Origin: Pseudomonas sp. AB6
Lineage (GTDB): Bacteria > Pseudomonadota > Gammaproteobacteria > Pseudomonadales > Pseudomonadaceae
DNA length: 64,000 nt
Direction of reading: 5' to 3'
Assembly (NCBI RefSeq): GCF_034314105.1
Contig: NZ_JAVIWJ010000001.1
Span: forward strand, 4,076,001 to 4,140,000
Part shown: positions 23,881-32,857 of the stretch, one piece after another
How the letters are laid out: every line of letters begins with the position of its first letter
Position numbering within the stretch: the first letter of the stretch is position 1
The notes under the pieces: generated by a model
What the model saw: the letters and a program-made list of their open reading frames with translations, nothing else
Told to the model about the DNA's origin: nothing
Database searches by the model: none
Program-made: the position numbers and the translations under genes

Positions 23881-26418
23881 ATGACTTCTAGCATCAGCTC
23901 GTCGGGTGCCGCTGTTGCGACCTGGCGAGTGATTCGCGAGCGATTTGCGCTACAGATTGCCGTTGATCGCACGCGTTTGCTCTATCAGGGGTCGCTATTG
24001 CCGACCCTATTTATGTTGCTCAACGGTTTGGTCTGCAGCGGGTTGTTGTGGAGTCCCAAGCGTTATCTGATGATCAGCATTTGGCTGGGTTGGCTGACGA
24101 CGTTAGTGGGCTTGCGCGTCATCCAGGTTGCCGCGTTTAACGCTGCGTCGCCACTGCGTCAGGCGCAGCCGATCTGGCGCAGAATGTTCCTGTTGGGAAC
24201 CTCGATCAGCGGCCTGACACTGGCTAGCACTACCCTCGCTCTGACGCCCGCTGACAGTTTCTTGCAGCAAGCTTGGGTATTCGGCTTGATTGGCGCGGCG
24301 ACATTGTCGGCCAGTGTCGCCTATGCCGTCAGTATGTCTGCGTTCCTGACCTTTACTCTGTCATGCATGGTGCCGTCGATCGCCTATCTGTTTTTGTGGG
24401 GCGACGTGCAACTGCGCGGCTGGGCATGGCTCGGTCTGATTTTGCTGGTGGCAATAATTGTGGTGGCGGTGCAGATCAACCGCTTGGTCCGTCGAGGCTT
24501 GCTGAGGCGATTCCAGAATCAGGCTTTGATCGAGCGTTTGCAGCAAGCCCATTCTCAGAGCGAGCAGCTTAATCAAGAATTGGCGTATGAAATCGAGCAG
24601 AGGCGCAGAGCTGAAGGGGCACTACGTGAGGCTCAGGCCGAGCTCGAAGCAAGAGTCGCTCAGCGCAGCCTCGAACTGTGCGTGGCCAATGAGGCCCTGA
24701 GCAATAGTGAGGTTAGCGCCAGCAAGCACCTTGAAGAACACCGCCGCTTAGCGGCCACCGTTTTCGAGGCCGCCAGCGAAGGCATTGTAATCCTCAACCC
24801 GGATTACATTATCGTCACCGCCAACCAGGCTTTTAGCCGGGTTACCGGCTACCTGCCGGAAGACATTTTGGGCCATAACGTCACCGAGCTGGCATGCAGT
24901 CGGGATGCAAAACGTCACTTTTCAGCGATACATCAGTCGTTGGGACACACCGATAGCTGGCAAGGCGAACTGGCCGAAACCCGAAAAAGTGGTGAGTTAT
25001 ATCCACAGTGGCTCCAACTCAATGTGGTACGCGACACTCGCGGAAAGGTCAGTCACATCGTGGGGTTTTTCGCCGACCTGTCGGCGCGGCGTGAATCCGA
25101 GGAGCGTATGCGCTACCTCAGTCATTACGACGAACTGACAGGTCTGGCCAATCGTTCGCTGTTCAAAGAGCGCCTGCGCGAAGCTAACCTGCGCATGCGC
25201 CAAGGGGGCAGGGGGCTGGCGCTGCTGCACATCGATTTGGACCGCTTCAAGCTGCTCAATGACAGCTTGGGTCATGAGGTTGCCGACCAACTATTGCGTC
25301 AAGTTGCCCGGCGCTTGAGCAGCGCTATGCCCGAGGCCGACACCATTGCGCGATTGTCGGGCGATGAATTTGCCGTGCTATTCGATGCTTATGGCAATTT
25401 ATCCAGTCTGGCGCGGGTGACCAGCCGACTATTGGCTAAGCTGCGCATGCCGCTGACGGTTGATGGGCAAGAGTTAGTGATCAGCGCTTCTGTTGGAATT
25501 AGTTTGTTGCCTGATTCTGCCAGGGAGATTTCGGCACTTGTCAGTCAAGCGAACATGGCCATGCAACACGCCAAACACTTGGGCGGTGATAATTTCCAGT
25601 TCTACACTGACAGCTTGCAGGCCAGCACCTTGGAGCGTTTGCAGCTAGAGAATCAGTTGCGCAAAGCCATTGATGAAAAACAGCTTCAGGTGTTCTATCA
25701 ACCCAAACTCTGTCTCGCGACGGGCCGTCTGAACGCCGCTGAGGCATTGGTGCGCTGGCGGCACCCTACGCTTGGCATGGTGCCGCCGGCGGACTTCATC
25801 GGGCTGGCTGAAGAGACCGGACTGATCGGACCGATTGGCGAGTTCGTCTTGCGCCAGGCCTGCCGGCAAGCATGCGAATGGCAGCGGCAGGGGTTTGAGC
25901 CGATTCGGGTATCGGTCAACCTTTCGGTCCATCAATTGCGTCAGGGCAAATTGGTCAGCCTGGTTCGCCAGGTATTGGAAGAGACGGGGCTTGCGCCGCA
26001 ATACCTTGAGCTGGAACTGACAGAAAGCCAGCTCCTTGACAGCGTCGAGCACATTATCGCGACCTTTCATCAGCTAAAAGGTCTGGGCGTAAAACTGGCC
26101 ATTGACGACTTCGGCACCGGTTATTCGTCATTGAGCTACTTGAAGCGTTTCCCGGTGGATTACGTGAAAATCGACCAAACGTTTATCCGAGGTCTGGGCG
26201 AAGGCACCCAAGACGCCGCGATTACCCACGCCATCATTGCGATGGCCCACAGCCTGGATTTGAAAGTCGTCGCTGAAGGCGTGGAAAACCGAGAGCAGCT
26301 GGCGTTTCTCAAGGCTCATGGGTGTGATGAAGTGCAGGGCTATTTGATTAGTCGGCCAGTGGAAGCCAATGCTGTAGGGCAGTTACTGCGTGAGTATTTG
26401 CCTGATACGTGGATGTGA
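23881..26418 (+). CDS. Membrane PAS-GGDEF-EAL protein (cyclic-di-GMP turnover)
   Basis: An 845-residue protein. Several hydrophobic segments occupy the first ~200 residues, then a coiled coil (about 205-290), a PAS domain (about 295-410: VFEAASEGIVILNPDYIIVT), a GGDEF domain and an EAL domain. The diguanylate cyclase site reads SGDEF (493-497) instead of GGDEF. The RxxD inhibitory site is absent (PEAD at the expected place). The EAL site is complete: EALVRW (621-626) and DDFGTGYSSL. Net phosphodiesterase activity is plausible, but synthase activity cannot be excluded. Its start at 23881 is after a long in-frame upstream extension that I reject. It is divergent from uvrD. Confidence 0.92.
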   Translation: MTSSISSSGAAVATWRVIRERFALQIAVDRTRLLYQGSLLPTLFMLLNGLVCSGLLWSPKRYLMISIWLGWLTTLVGLRVIQVAAFNAASPLRQAQPIWRRMFLLGTSISGLTLASTTLALTPADSFLQQAWVFGLIGAATLSASVAYAVSMSAFLTFTLSCMVPSIAYLFLWGDVQLRGWAWLGLILLVAIIVVAVQINRLVRRGLLRRFQNQALIERLQQAHSQSEQLNQELAYEIEQRRRAEGALREAQAELEARVAQRSLELCVANEALSNSEVSASKHLEEHRRLAATVFEAASEGIVILNPDYIIVTANQAFSRVTGYLPEDILGHNVTELACSRDAKRHFSAIHQSLGHTDSWQGELAETRKSGELYPQWLQLNVVRDTRGKVSHIVGFFADLSARRESEERMRYLSHYDELTGLANRSLFKERLREANLRMRQGGRGLALLHIDLDRFKLLNDSLGHEVADQLLRQVARRLSSAMPEADTIARLSGDEFAVLFDAYGNLSSLARVTSRLLAKLRMPLTVDGQELVISASVGISLLPDSAREISALVSQANMAMQHAKHLGGDNFQFYTDSLQASTLERLQLENQLRKAIDEKQLQVFYQPKLCLATGRLNAAEALVRWRHPTLGMVPPADFIGLAEETGLIGPIGEFVLRQACRQACEWQRQGFEPIRVSVNLSVHQLRQGKLVSLVRQVLEETGLAPQYLELELTESQLLDSVEHIIATFHQLKGLGVKLAIDDFGTGYSSLSYLKRFPVDYVKIDQTFIRGLGEGTQDAAITHAIIAMAHSLDLKVVAEGVENREQLAFLKAHGCDEVQGYLISRPVEANAVGQLLREYLPDTWM

Positions 26419-26524
26419 GCACCGACTCAAAGAGCGAAGTTGTGCGCGAGGCGGCTGATGCGGTGTGTCAGTTATGCGTCTTCGCCAACAAGTTGGCTAC
26501 AGGGGGATTGAGGGGAAAGGTTGG

Positions 26525-26827
26525 GTGAAATTGAATATATGGATGATCGGTGTAGCGCTGATGTTGGCTGCAAGCGGCAACGACCAAGCATCGATGCGCT
26601 GTGCAAGCGGCTTGATTGATGAGGGCGACACTATCAGCGCCGTAGTCAGTAGGTGCGGGCAGCCTGCCAATCGCCGGGTTTCGGCGCCTGCAGTGAATGC
26701 CGATGGTGTCCAGGCTTACAAATCAGTGACCGTCGAGGACTGGGTGTATGGGCCAGCCAATGGTTTGTATCAATACCTGCGCTTCATTGACGGGAAGTTA
26801 GTAAGCATTCGCAGTGCCCGGAAATAA
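26525..26827 (+). CDS. DUF2845 small exported protein
   Basis: A 100-residue protein with a signal (KLNIWMIGVALMLAAS) and a mature part SMRCASGLIDEGDTISAVVSRCGQP. The two-Cys CxxGLI...CGxP pattern is typical of DUF2845. It is probably periplasmic with one disulfide; the function is unknown. The GTG at 26525 is chosen because AGGGGAAAGG precedes it and it starts the signal; an in-frame start at 26465 is rejected. Confidence 0.8.
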   Translation: MKLNIWMIGVALMLAASGNDQASMRCASGLIDEGDTISAVVSRCGQPANRRVSAPAVNADGVQAYKSVTVEDWVYGPANGLYQYLRFIDGKLVSIRSARK

Positions 26828-26933
26828 GAAGAAGGTTTGTCTTTGAGGGGGCATCGGATATTTCTTATTTTGAGTGCATCATTTTCGACATATCTTGCGC
26901 CCCGGCTCGTTTAGCTGTGCGGCCCGCAGGTCA

Positions 26934-26948
26934 TGTAGTATAACTACA
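26934..26948. promoter_or_regulatory. HexR operator palindrome
   Basis: TGTAGTATAACTACA is a perfect palindrome (TGTAGT-ATA-ACTACA) matching the known HexR consensus TGTART-N3-AYTACA. It is 46 bases before the chosen start of the RpiR-family gene and so could mediate autoregulation. Confidence 0.75.
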
Positions 26949-26993
26949 AGAAAGCTACATCCCGGCCCAGCCGTCATCATTGAGTCCTCCCCT

Positions 26994-27860
26994 TTGAATC
27001 TGTTGCAACACATCGGCCAGTCACGCCATTTGCTACGCAAGTCGGAACTTAAGGTTGCCGACCATGTGCTGCTTGACCCTGCAGCCGTGATGCACAGCTC
27101 CATGGCTGACCTTGCGCACAGCGTTGGCATCAGTGAGCCAACCATTGTGCGTTTCTGTCGTGCCATTGGTTGCACCGGATTCCAAGACCTGAAGCTCAAA
27201 CTGGCGCAGAGCCTGGCCGCAGGTGCCAGCTTCGGTCAGTTCGCCATTCATGAAGACGATTCGGTTGCCGATTACAGTCTGAAAATTTTCGACACCACGC
27301 TGCACACGCTGATGGAGGTGCGGGAAAATCTCGACCCTCATGCGTTGCAGTCGGCGGTGACGGCCATGGCGTTGGCGCAGCGGGTCGAGTTTTATGGCTT
27401 CGGCGCTTCTGGCGCCGTGGCGGCGGACGCTCAGCACAAATTTTTTCGACTGTTACTGACCGCTGCCGCCTATTCCGATCCGCACATGCAGGCCATGTCA
27501 GCCGTGACGCTCAAACCAACCGACGTCGCGATTTGTATTTCCCAGTCGGGCCGCTCCAAGGATTTGCTGATCACCGCTAATCTTGTCCGCGAAAGCGGTG
27601 CCACGTTGATCACCTTGTGTCCAAGCCAAACGCCGCTGGCAGAGTTGGCCACTATCAACCTGGCCATCGACGTTCATGAAGACACTGAAATTTATACGCC
27701 GTTAACCTCTCGAATTGCGCACTTAGTCGTCATTGATGTACTGGCGATGGGTGTTGCCATGGCCCGAGGACCGAGTTTGGTTAACCACCTGAAAAGCGTT
27801 AAACGCAGCCTGCGTAGCCTCCGCTTATCACCAAAATCAATCAAAAACCTCGACGACTGA
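26994..27860 (+). CDS. hexR: RpiR-family transcriptional regulator, HexR-like
   Basis: A 288-residue regulator with an N-terminal helix-turn-helix (about 20-80: LRKSELKVADHVLLDP, SVGISEPTIVRFCRAIGC) and a C-terminal SIS sugar-isomerase domain (about 125-260: RVEFYGFGASGAVAADAQHKFFRL, ISQSGRSKDLL). HexR binds 2-keto-3-deoxy-6-phosphogluconate and controls Entner-Doudoroff and central carbon genes in Pseudomonas. Its operator lies just upstream. The TTG start at 26994 is chosen because the palindrome would otherwise fall inside the coding region of the longer frame from 26874. No zwf or edd gene is present beside it, so this may be a second copy (PA5438-like). Confidence 0.82.
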   Translation: MNLLQHIGQSRHLLRKSELKVADHVLLDPAAVMHSSMADLAHSVGISEPTIVRFCRAIGCTGFQDLKLKLAQSLAAGASFGQFAIHEDDSVADYSLKIFDTTLHTLMEVRENLDPHALQSAVTAMALAQRVEFYGFGASGAVAADAQHKFFRLLLTAAAYSDPHMQAMSAVTLKPTDVAICISQSGRSKDLLITANLVRESGATLITLCPSQTPLAELATINLAIDVHEDTEIYTPLTSRIAHLVVIDVLAMGVAMARGPSLVNHLKSVKRSLRSLRLSPKSIKNLDD

Positions 27861-28003
27861 AGGACCGCTTTCGCGAATGAATCTAATGCGTTAATGGCAG
27901 AAACACCGTCAAAAATCATTCATCACTCTGTCATCTGATCGCCGCGTAATCGTCATTGCCCGCGTTCATGCTCAAGCTCCCGCAACGTAATGGGAGACAG
28001 GAC

Positions 28004-28249
28004 ATGCCTCGGCACTACGATGAAGCACAGCAGCACGCCATCACCGCGACCGCTGTACACACCTCGAAAAACACCCGTCGACAGCAAGAAGATCAGCGCC
28101 GGATGGAGTTCCGACGCGCCATCGAAAGCTATTCCGAGCAGCGACAGTTGGCCCAGGAGCTTTCTGATTATTTCGACGTGGGCCCAGTCACAAGTGTGTG
28201 GCAGCAGAGCGCGGTAGATTCCCGTCGAAACGTTCAACAAGTCGGCTGA
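28004..28249 (+). CDS. Small hypothetical protein
   Basis: An 81-residue frame with a strong ribosome binding site (GGGAGACAGGAC) before the ATG. The protein is hydrophilic with a charged helical middle (RRQQEDQRRMEFRRAIESYSEQRQ), and I do not recognise a function. Its last 62 bases overlap the convergent end of pycR, which is unusual for both genes to tolerate but possible. Confidence 0.5.
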   Translation: MPRHYDEAQQHAITATAVHTSKNTRRQQEDQRRMEFRRAIESYSEQRQLAQELSDYFDVGPVTSVWQQSAVDSRRNVQQVG

Positions 28250-29153
28250 TTTGCACGCGTTCGGCGCGGATGAACGCAAGGAAGGCATGTGCAACCGGCG
28301 ACAGCGGCTTGTCTTTGGCTTGCACCACGCACCAGCTGCGGTAAAGCGGCAACTCGGCCACCGGCAGCTCGCGCAGCATGCCAGTGGCCAGTTCCAGGCT
28401 TAGTGCGTGGCGTGTCAGCATCGCCAGCCCCAGCCCCGCCACCACGCTTTCACGCTGAGCTTCGTTCGAAGCGACTTCCAGCGTATGACTAAAATGAACG
28501 CGCTTTTCTTTGAAGTATTCCTCACACGCTTTGCGTGTGCCTGAGCCGGGTTCACGGATCACCAGTGGGTACGGTTCCAAGTCCTTGAGCGTCAGCGTTT
28601 GAATAGTGCACAACGGATGGTCCGGCGGCGCCACAGCGACGATCGGATTGTTGAGAAAGGGCATGAATTCCAGGCCCATGTCCTGCGGCACCATCGACAT
28701 CACTACCAAGTCATCCCGGTTGTCCGACAACCTCCTGATAGCCTGCGCCCGATTGACCACCGTCAAGTTAAACATGACGTCTGGATATTGCCGTTTGAAC
28801 GCGGCGAACAGATGCGGGACAAAATACTTGGCGCTGGATTCGATGGCTAATTTGAGCTGGCCCTGCAACGAACCCTGCATATCCGTCAGTTGCATATCGA
28901 GGTTTTCCAGCCGCCCAAAAATGTCGCGACTGGCAGTCTTGAGTGCTTCCGCAGCCTCCGTCAGATAGAGCTTTTTACCTACGTATTCAAACAGGGGCTG
29001 GCCGATAAGCTCCTCAAGTTGACGAATCTGTAGGCTAACGGCTGGTTGAGTGAGCGCCATTTCTTCAGCCGCCCGGCTATAGGATTTCAGATCGCACACT
29101 TCATTAAAAATACGAAGTTGACGTAATGTTATACGCATCAATGACTTACGCAT
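28188..29153 (-). CDS. pycR: LysR-type regulator next to pyruvate carboxylase (PycR)
   Basis: A 321-residue LysR-type regulator: winged helix (residues 1-60; RQLRIFNEVCDLKSYSRAAEEMALTQPAVSLQIRQLEE) and a two-lobed effector domain (about 90-300). It is divergent from pycA and matches the position of PycR (PA5437). The ATG at 29153 (MRKSLMRITL) is chosen because AAGGTG precedes it; the upstream GTG is less likely. It probably regulates pycAB through the palindromic sequence in the shared gap. Confidence 0.88.
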   Translation of the reverse strand: MRKSLMRITLRQLRIFNEVCDLKSYSRAAEEMALTQPAVSLQIRQLEELIGQPLFEYVGKKLYLTEAAEALKTASRDIFGRLENLDMQLTDMQGSLQGQLKLAIESSAKYFVPHLFAAFKRQYPDVMFNLTVVNRAQAIRRLSDNRDDLVVMSMVPQDMGLEFMPFLNNPIVAVAPPDHPLCTIQTLTLKDLEPYPLVIREPGSGTRKACEEYFKEKRVHFSHTLEVASNEAQRESVVAGLGLAMLTRHALSLELATGMLRELPVAELPLYRSWCVVQAKDKPLSPVAHAFLAFIRAERVQISRLVERFDGNLPRSAATHL

Positions 29154-29165
29154 ATTTTTCACCTT

Positions 29166-29193
29166 TTATAAACGTCGATTAAAACGACTATAA
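29166..29193. promoter_or_regulatory. Candidate LysR-type operator between pycR and pycA
   Basis: An imperfect inverted repeat (GTCG at 29174-29177 and CGAC at 29185-29188, flanked by TATAA and TATAA) lies 13 bases upstream of the pycR start, within the divergent gap. This is the usual placement for a LysR autoregulatory site. Confidence 0.45.
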
Positions 29194-29359
29194 GGTTTTA
29201 CTTATATACACCCCAACTTTTACTGATTTTTATTAATCTTGCTTACGGCTTAGGGTAGCTCTCGTAATGCGACTGCATCGCAGTAAGCGGGTCATACGCC
29301 GAACGGCCTAGCCGGTTCGTCTGTTCTAACGGTCGAGGCTTATCTGTCGAGGAATGCCA

Positions 29360-30775
29360 GTGATAACAAAAATTCTGATCGCTAACCGCGGTGAAATTGC
29401 TGTCCGGATCGTGCGTGCTTGCGCCGAGATGGGCATTCGCTCGGTTGCGGTCTATTCCGACGCCGACCGTCATGCGCTGCACGTCAAACGCGCTGACGAA
29501 GCCCATAGCATCGGCGCTGAACCGCTCGCGGGCTATTTGAACCCGCGAAAGCTGGTGAATTTGGCTGTGGAAACCGGTTGTGATGCGTTACATCCCGGTT
29601 ATGGTTTTCTTTCGGAAAACGCTGAACTGGCGGATATCTGCGTCGAGCGTGGAATCAAATTCATTGGTCCTTCAGCTGAAGTCATTCGCCGCATGGGTGA
29701 CAAAACCGAAGCGCGGCGGAGCATGATCAAGGCCGGCGTACCGGTGACGCCGGGCACCGAAGGCAACGTTGCAGACATCGCTGAAGCATTAGTCGAAGGC
29801 GAACGCCTCGGTTATCCGGTCATGCTAAAGGCAACCTCCGGCGGTGGCGGTCGCGGCATTCGTCGTTGCAACAGCCCTGAGGAATTAGAGCAGGCGTTTC
29901 CACGGGTAATCTCGGAGGCCACTAAAGCTTTTGGTTCGGCGGAAGTCTTTCTCGAAAAATGTATCGTCAATCCCAAGCACATTGAAGCCCAGATACTGGG
30001 CGACAGTTTCGGCAACGTTGTTCATCTGTTCGAGCGAGATTGCTCGATTCAGCGCCGTAATCAAAAGTTGATTGAAATCGCTCCCAGCCCCCAGCTGACC
30101 CCTGAACAGCGCGCTTACATCGGCGACCTGTCAGTGCGCGCGGCCAAGGCGGTAGGCTACGAGAACGCCGGCACCGTGGAGTTCTTGCTCGCCGAGGGCG
30201 AGGTGTACTTCATGGAGATGAACACTCGGGTGCAGGTGGAACACACCATCACCGAAGAAATTACCGGCATCGACATTGTTCGTGAACAGATTCGCATAGC
30301 CTCCGGCTTGCCACTTTCAGTCAAGCAAGAAGACATCATTCACCGTGGTTTCGCCTTGCAATTTCGGATCAACGCCGAAGACCCTAAAAACAACTTCCTG
30401 CCGAGCTTCGGCAAGATCACCCGTTATTACGCACCCGGCGGCCCTGGTGTGCGCACCGACACGGCGATCTACACCGGCTACACCATTCCGCCGTTCTACG
30501 ACTCGATGTGCCTGAAGCTGATCGTCTGGGCGTTGACCTGGGAAGAGGCGATGGACCGAGGCCTGCGCGCACTGGACGACATGCGCCTGCAAGGGGTCAA
30601 GACCACGGCGGCGTACTACCAGGAGATTTTGCGTAATCCGGAATTCCGTAGCGGCCAGTTCAACACCAGCTTCGTTGAAGCCCATCCGGAACTGACCAAC
30701 TACTCGATCAAGCGCAAACCCGAAGAGTTGGCCTTGGCCATCGCCGCCGCCATTGCCGCCCACGCAGGCCTATGA
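29360..30775 (+). CDS. pycA: Pyruvate carboxylase subunit A (biotin carboxylase)
   Basis: A 471-residue biotin carboxylase subunit that carboxylates biotin on PycB using ATP and bicarbonate. The N-terminal Rossmann-like domain opens ITKILIANRGEIAVRIVRA. The ATP-grasp loop KATSGGGGRGIRR lies near 160. EMNTRVQVEHTITEEITGID (about 285) carries the conserved Glu and Arg active-site residues. The GTG at 29360 is preferred over ATG at 29354 because GAGGA then sits at normal spacing and the product begins MITKILIANRG. The partner pycB follows after a 102-base hairpin-containing gap. The alternative, an acetyl-CoA carboxylase AccC, is excluded by the pycB neighbour. Confidence 0.95.
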   Translation: MITKILIANRGEIAVRIVRACAEMGIRSVAVYSDADRHALHVKRADEAHSIGAEPLAGYLNPRKLVNLAVETGCDALHPGYGFLSENAELADICVERGIKFIGPSAEVIRRMGDKTEARRSMIKAGVPVTPGTEGNVADIAEALVEGERLGYPVMLKATSGGGGRGIRRCNSPEELEQAFPRVISEATKAFGSAEVFLEKCIVNPKHIEAQILGDSFGNVVHLFERDCSIQRRNQKLIEIAPSPQLTPEQRAYIGDLSVRAAKAVGYENAGTVEFLLAEGEVYFMEMNTRVQVEHTITEEITGIDIVREQIRIASGLPLSVKQEDIIHRGFALQFRINAEDPKNNFLPSFGKITRYYAPGGPGVRTDTAIYTGYTIPPFYDSMCLKLIVWALTWEEAMDRGLRALDDMRLQGVKTTAAYYQEILRNPEFRSGQFNTSFVEAHPELTNYSIKRKPEELALAIAAAIAAHAGL

Positions 30776-30782
30776 ATAAGTT

Positions 30783-30870
30783 AGTGAATAGCTTCAAGCG
30801 CCAAGCTGCAGGCAAAAGCCAATCACGCTTTTTCTTGTCGCTTGAAACTTGCAGCTTGTCGCTACAGGAG
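30783..30870. repeat. Intercistronic inverted repeat between pycA and pycB
   Basis: Imperfect inverted repeat built from CTTCAAGC / AAGCTGCAGGC on the left and GCTTGAAACTTGCAGCTTG on the right, ending just before the pycB ribosome binding site. Related words (CTTGCAGC, AGCTTG) recur before pstB and phoU. It may stabilise or partly terminate the transcript. Confidence 0.5.
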
Positions 30871-30877
30871 CTTTCGA

Positions 30878-32686
30878 ATGTCTAAAAAAATCTTTGTCAC
30901 CGACACCATCCTGCGTGACGCTCATCAGTCGCTGTTGGCTACGCGCATGCGCACTGAAGACATGCTGCCAATCTGTGAAAAGCTCGACAAGGTTGGCTAT
31001 TGGTCGCTGGAAGTCTGGGGCGGCGCGACCTTCGATGCCTGCATACGGTTTCTGAAAGAAGACCCGTGGGAGCGCCTGCGCCAGTTGCGTGCGGCGTTGC
31101 CTAACACGCGTTTGCAAATGCTGTTGCGCGGCCAGAACCTGTTGGGCTATCGGCACTACAGTGATGACGTGGTGCGTGCTTTCGTGGCCAAGGCTGCAGT
31201 CAACGGCATCGACGTGTTCCGTATTTTCGATGCGATGAACGACGTTAGAAATCTGCGCGTGTCGATTGAAGCGGTCAAAGCGGCTGGCAAACATGCTCAG
31301 GGCACGCTCGCGTACACCACCAGTCCAGTGCACACCATCGACGCATTTGTGGCGCAGGCTAAACAGATGGAAGCCATGGGTTGCGACTCGGTAGCGATCA
31401 AGGACATGGCTGGCCTGTTGACGCCGTATGCCACTGGCGAACTGGTCCGGGCGCTGAAGGCTGAGCAATCGCTGCCGGTGTTCATCCATTCCCATGATAC
31501 GGCTGGCCTGGCCGCGATGTGTCAGCTTAAAGCGATTGAAAACGGCGCCGATCACATTGATACCGCCATTTCTAGCTTCGCCTGGGGCACGAGCCATCCT
31601 GGGACTGAATCGATGGTGGCTGCGCTCAAGGGCAGCGAATTCGATACCGGTTTGAATTTGGAGTTGCTGCAGGAAATTGGTCTGTACTTCTACGCAGTGC
31701 GTAAAAAATACCACCAGTTCGAGAGCGAATTCACCGCTGTCGACACCCGTGTGCAGGTCAACCAAGTGCCGGGTGGGATGATTTCAAACTTGGCTAATCA
31801 GCTTAAAGAGCAGGGTGCGCTAAACCGCATGGCCGAAGTGATGGCCGAAATTCCTCGGGTCCGTAAAGACCTCGGCTACCCACCGTTGGTAACCCCGACT
31901 TCTCAGATCGTCGGTACTCAGGCGTTTTTTAACGTGCTGGCCGGTGAGCGCTACAAAACCATCACCAACGAAGTGAAGCTGTACCTGCAAGGTGGTTACG
32001 GTAAAGCGCCGGGCATTGTGGACGAAAAGCTGCGTCGTCAGGCCATTGGTAATGAAGAACTCATCGACGTTCGCCCAGCGGATTTGCTCAAGCCGGAAAT
32101 GGTCAAGCTGCGGGCGGAAATCGGTTCGGTGGCCACGTCTGAAGAAGATGTGTTGACCTATGCGATGTTCCCGGACATCGGGCGCAAATTCCTCGAAGAG
32201 CGCGCAGCGGGTACGTTAAAACCCGAAGAGTTGTTGCCGATCCCCGAAGCGGGCGGCGTCAGTAAAACCGGCGGAGAGGGTGTACCGACTGAGTTCGTGA
32301 TCGACGTACACGGTGAAAGCTACCGCGTCGATATCACCGGTGTCGGCGTCAAAGCCGGCGGCAAACGCCACTTCTATCTGACAATCGATGGCATGCCGGA
32401 AGAGGTGGTTTTCGAACCGCTGAACGAGTTTGTGGGTGGCGGCATCGGCAAACGGGCGCAAGCCACTGCGCCAGGCCATGTGAGCACCACCATGCCGGGC
32501 AACATCGTCGATGTATTGGTCAAAGAAGGCGCTGTGGTCAAAGTCGGTCAGGCCTTGCTGATCACTGAAGCAATGAAGATGGAGACCGAAGTACAGGCTC
32601 CCATCGCGGGCAAAGTCACAGCAATCCATGTCGCCAAAGGTGATCGCGTCAACCCTGGCGAAATTCTGGTGGAAATCGAGGGCTGA
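30878..32686 (+). CDS. pycB: Pyruvate carboxylase subunit B (carboxyltransferase + biotin carrier)
   Basis: A 602-residue subunit. The HMGL-like carboxyltransferase domain (about 1-290) opens KIFVTDTILRDAHQSLLATRMR, with the DAHQSLLATR metal-site motif and a later HSHDTAGL. The PYC_OADA middle domain follows. The biotinyl domain at the C-terminus contains ITEAMKMETEVQAP, biotinylated on the Lys of AMKM. With PycA it forms oxaloacetate from pyruvate to feed the TCA cycle. Start at 30878 (AGGAG upstream). An oxaloacetate decarboxylase alpha subunit is possible by sequence family, but the pycA partner and lack of beta and gamma subunits argue for pyruvate carboxylase. Confidence 0.95.
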   Translation: MSKKIFVTDTILRDAHQSLLATRMRTEDMLPICEKLDKVGYWSLEVWGGATFDACIRFLKEDPWERLRQLRAALPNTRLQMLLRGQNLLGYRHYSDDVVRAFVAKAAVNGIDVFRIFDAMNDVRNLRVSIEAVKAAGKHAQGTLAYTTSPVHTIDAFVAQAKQMEAMGCDSVAIKDMAGLLTPYATGELVRALKAEQSLPVFIHSHDTAGLAAMCQLKAIENGADHIDTAISSFAWGTSHPGTESMVAALKGSEFDTGLNLELLQEIGLYFYAVRKKYHQFESEFTAVDTRVQVNQVPGGMISNLANQLKEQGALNRMAEVMAEIPRVRKDLGYPPLVTPTSQIVGTQAFFNVLAGERYKTITNEVKLYLQGGYGKAPGIVDEKLRRQAIGNEELIDVRPADLLKPEMVKLRAEIGSVATSEEDVLTYAMFPDIGRKFLEERAAGTLKPEELLPIPEAGGVSKTGGEGVPTEFVIDVHGESYRVDITGVGVKAGGKRHFYLTIDGMPEEVVFEPLNEFVGGGIGKRAQATAPGHVSTTMPGNIVDVLVKEGAVVKVGQALLITEAMKMETEVQAPIAGKVTAIHVAKGDRVNPGEILVEIEG

Positions 32687-32715
32687 TTCGATACCCGCTT
32701 AACTGTTTACTCTGG

Positions 32716-32743
32716 GGGGAGCACTTGTGGCTCCCCTTTTTTT
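32716..32743 (+). terminator. Rho-independent terminator after pycB
   Basis: A 7-bp stem (GGGGAGC at 32716-32722, GCTCCCC at 32730-32736) with a 7-base loop is followed by seven T. This is a textbook intrinsic terminator, 30 bases past the pycB stop. Confidence 0.93.
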
Positions 32744-32770
32744 ATGCGCAATGGTGAGTGCTTCCCTGTA

Positions 32771-32838
32771 GAGCCAACGTGTTGGCGAAGCGATTTACCT
32801 GATAAACCGCTGTATACGCATCGCCCACACGTTGGCTC
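32771..32838. repeat. Inverted repeat (REP pair)
   Basis: GAGCCAACGTGTTGGCGA (32771-32788) and TCGCCCACACGTTGGCTC (32821-32838) are inverted with one mismatch over 18 bases. A single related arm occurs at 41853-41868. The GAGCCAACGTGTTGGC family is a typical Pseudomonas intergenic repeat. Confidence 0.75.
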
Positions 32839-32857
32839 CTTCAGATATGTGCGGATT

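Noticed and set aside
27953..28294. A 113-residue frame on the minus strand
   Set aside because: It is antisense to the small plus-strand frame with a strong ribosome binding site and overlaps the end of pycR in another frame.
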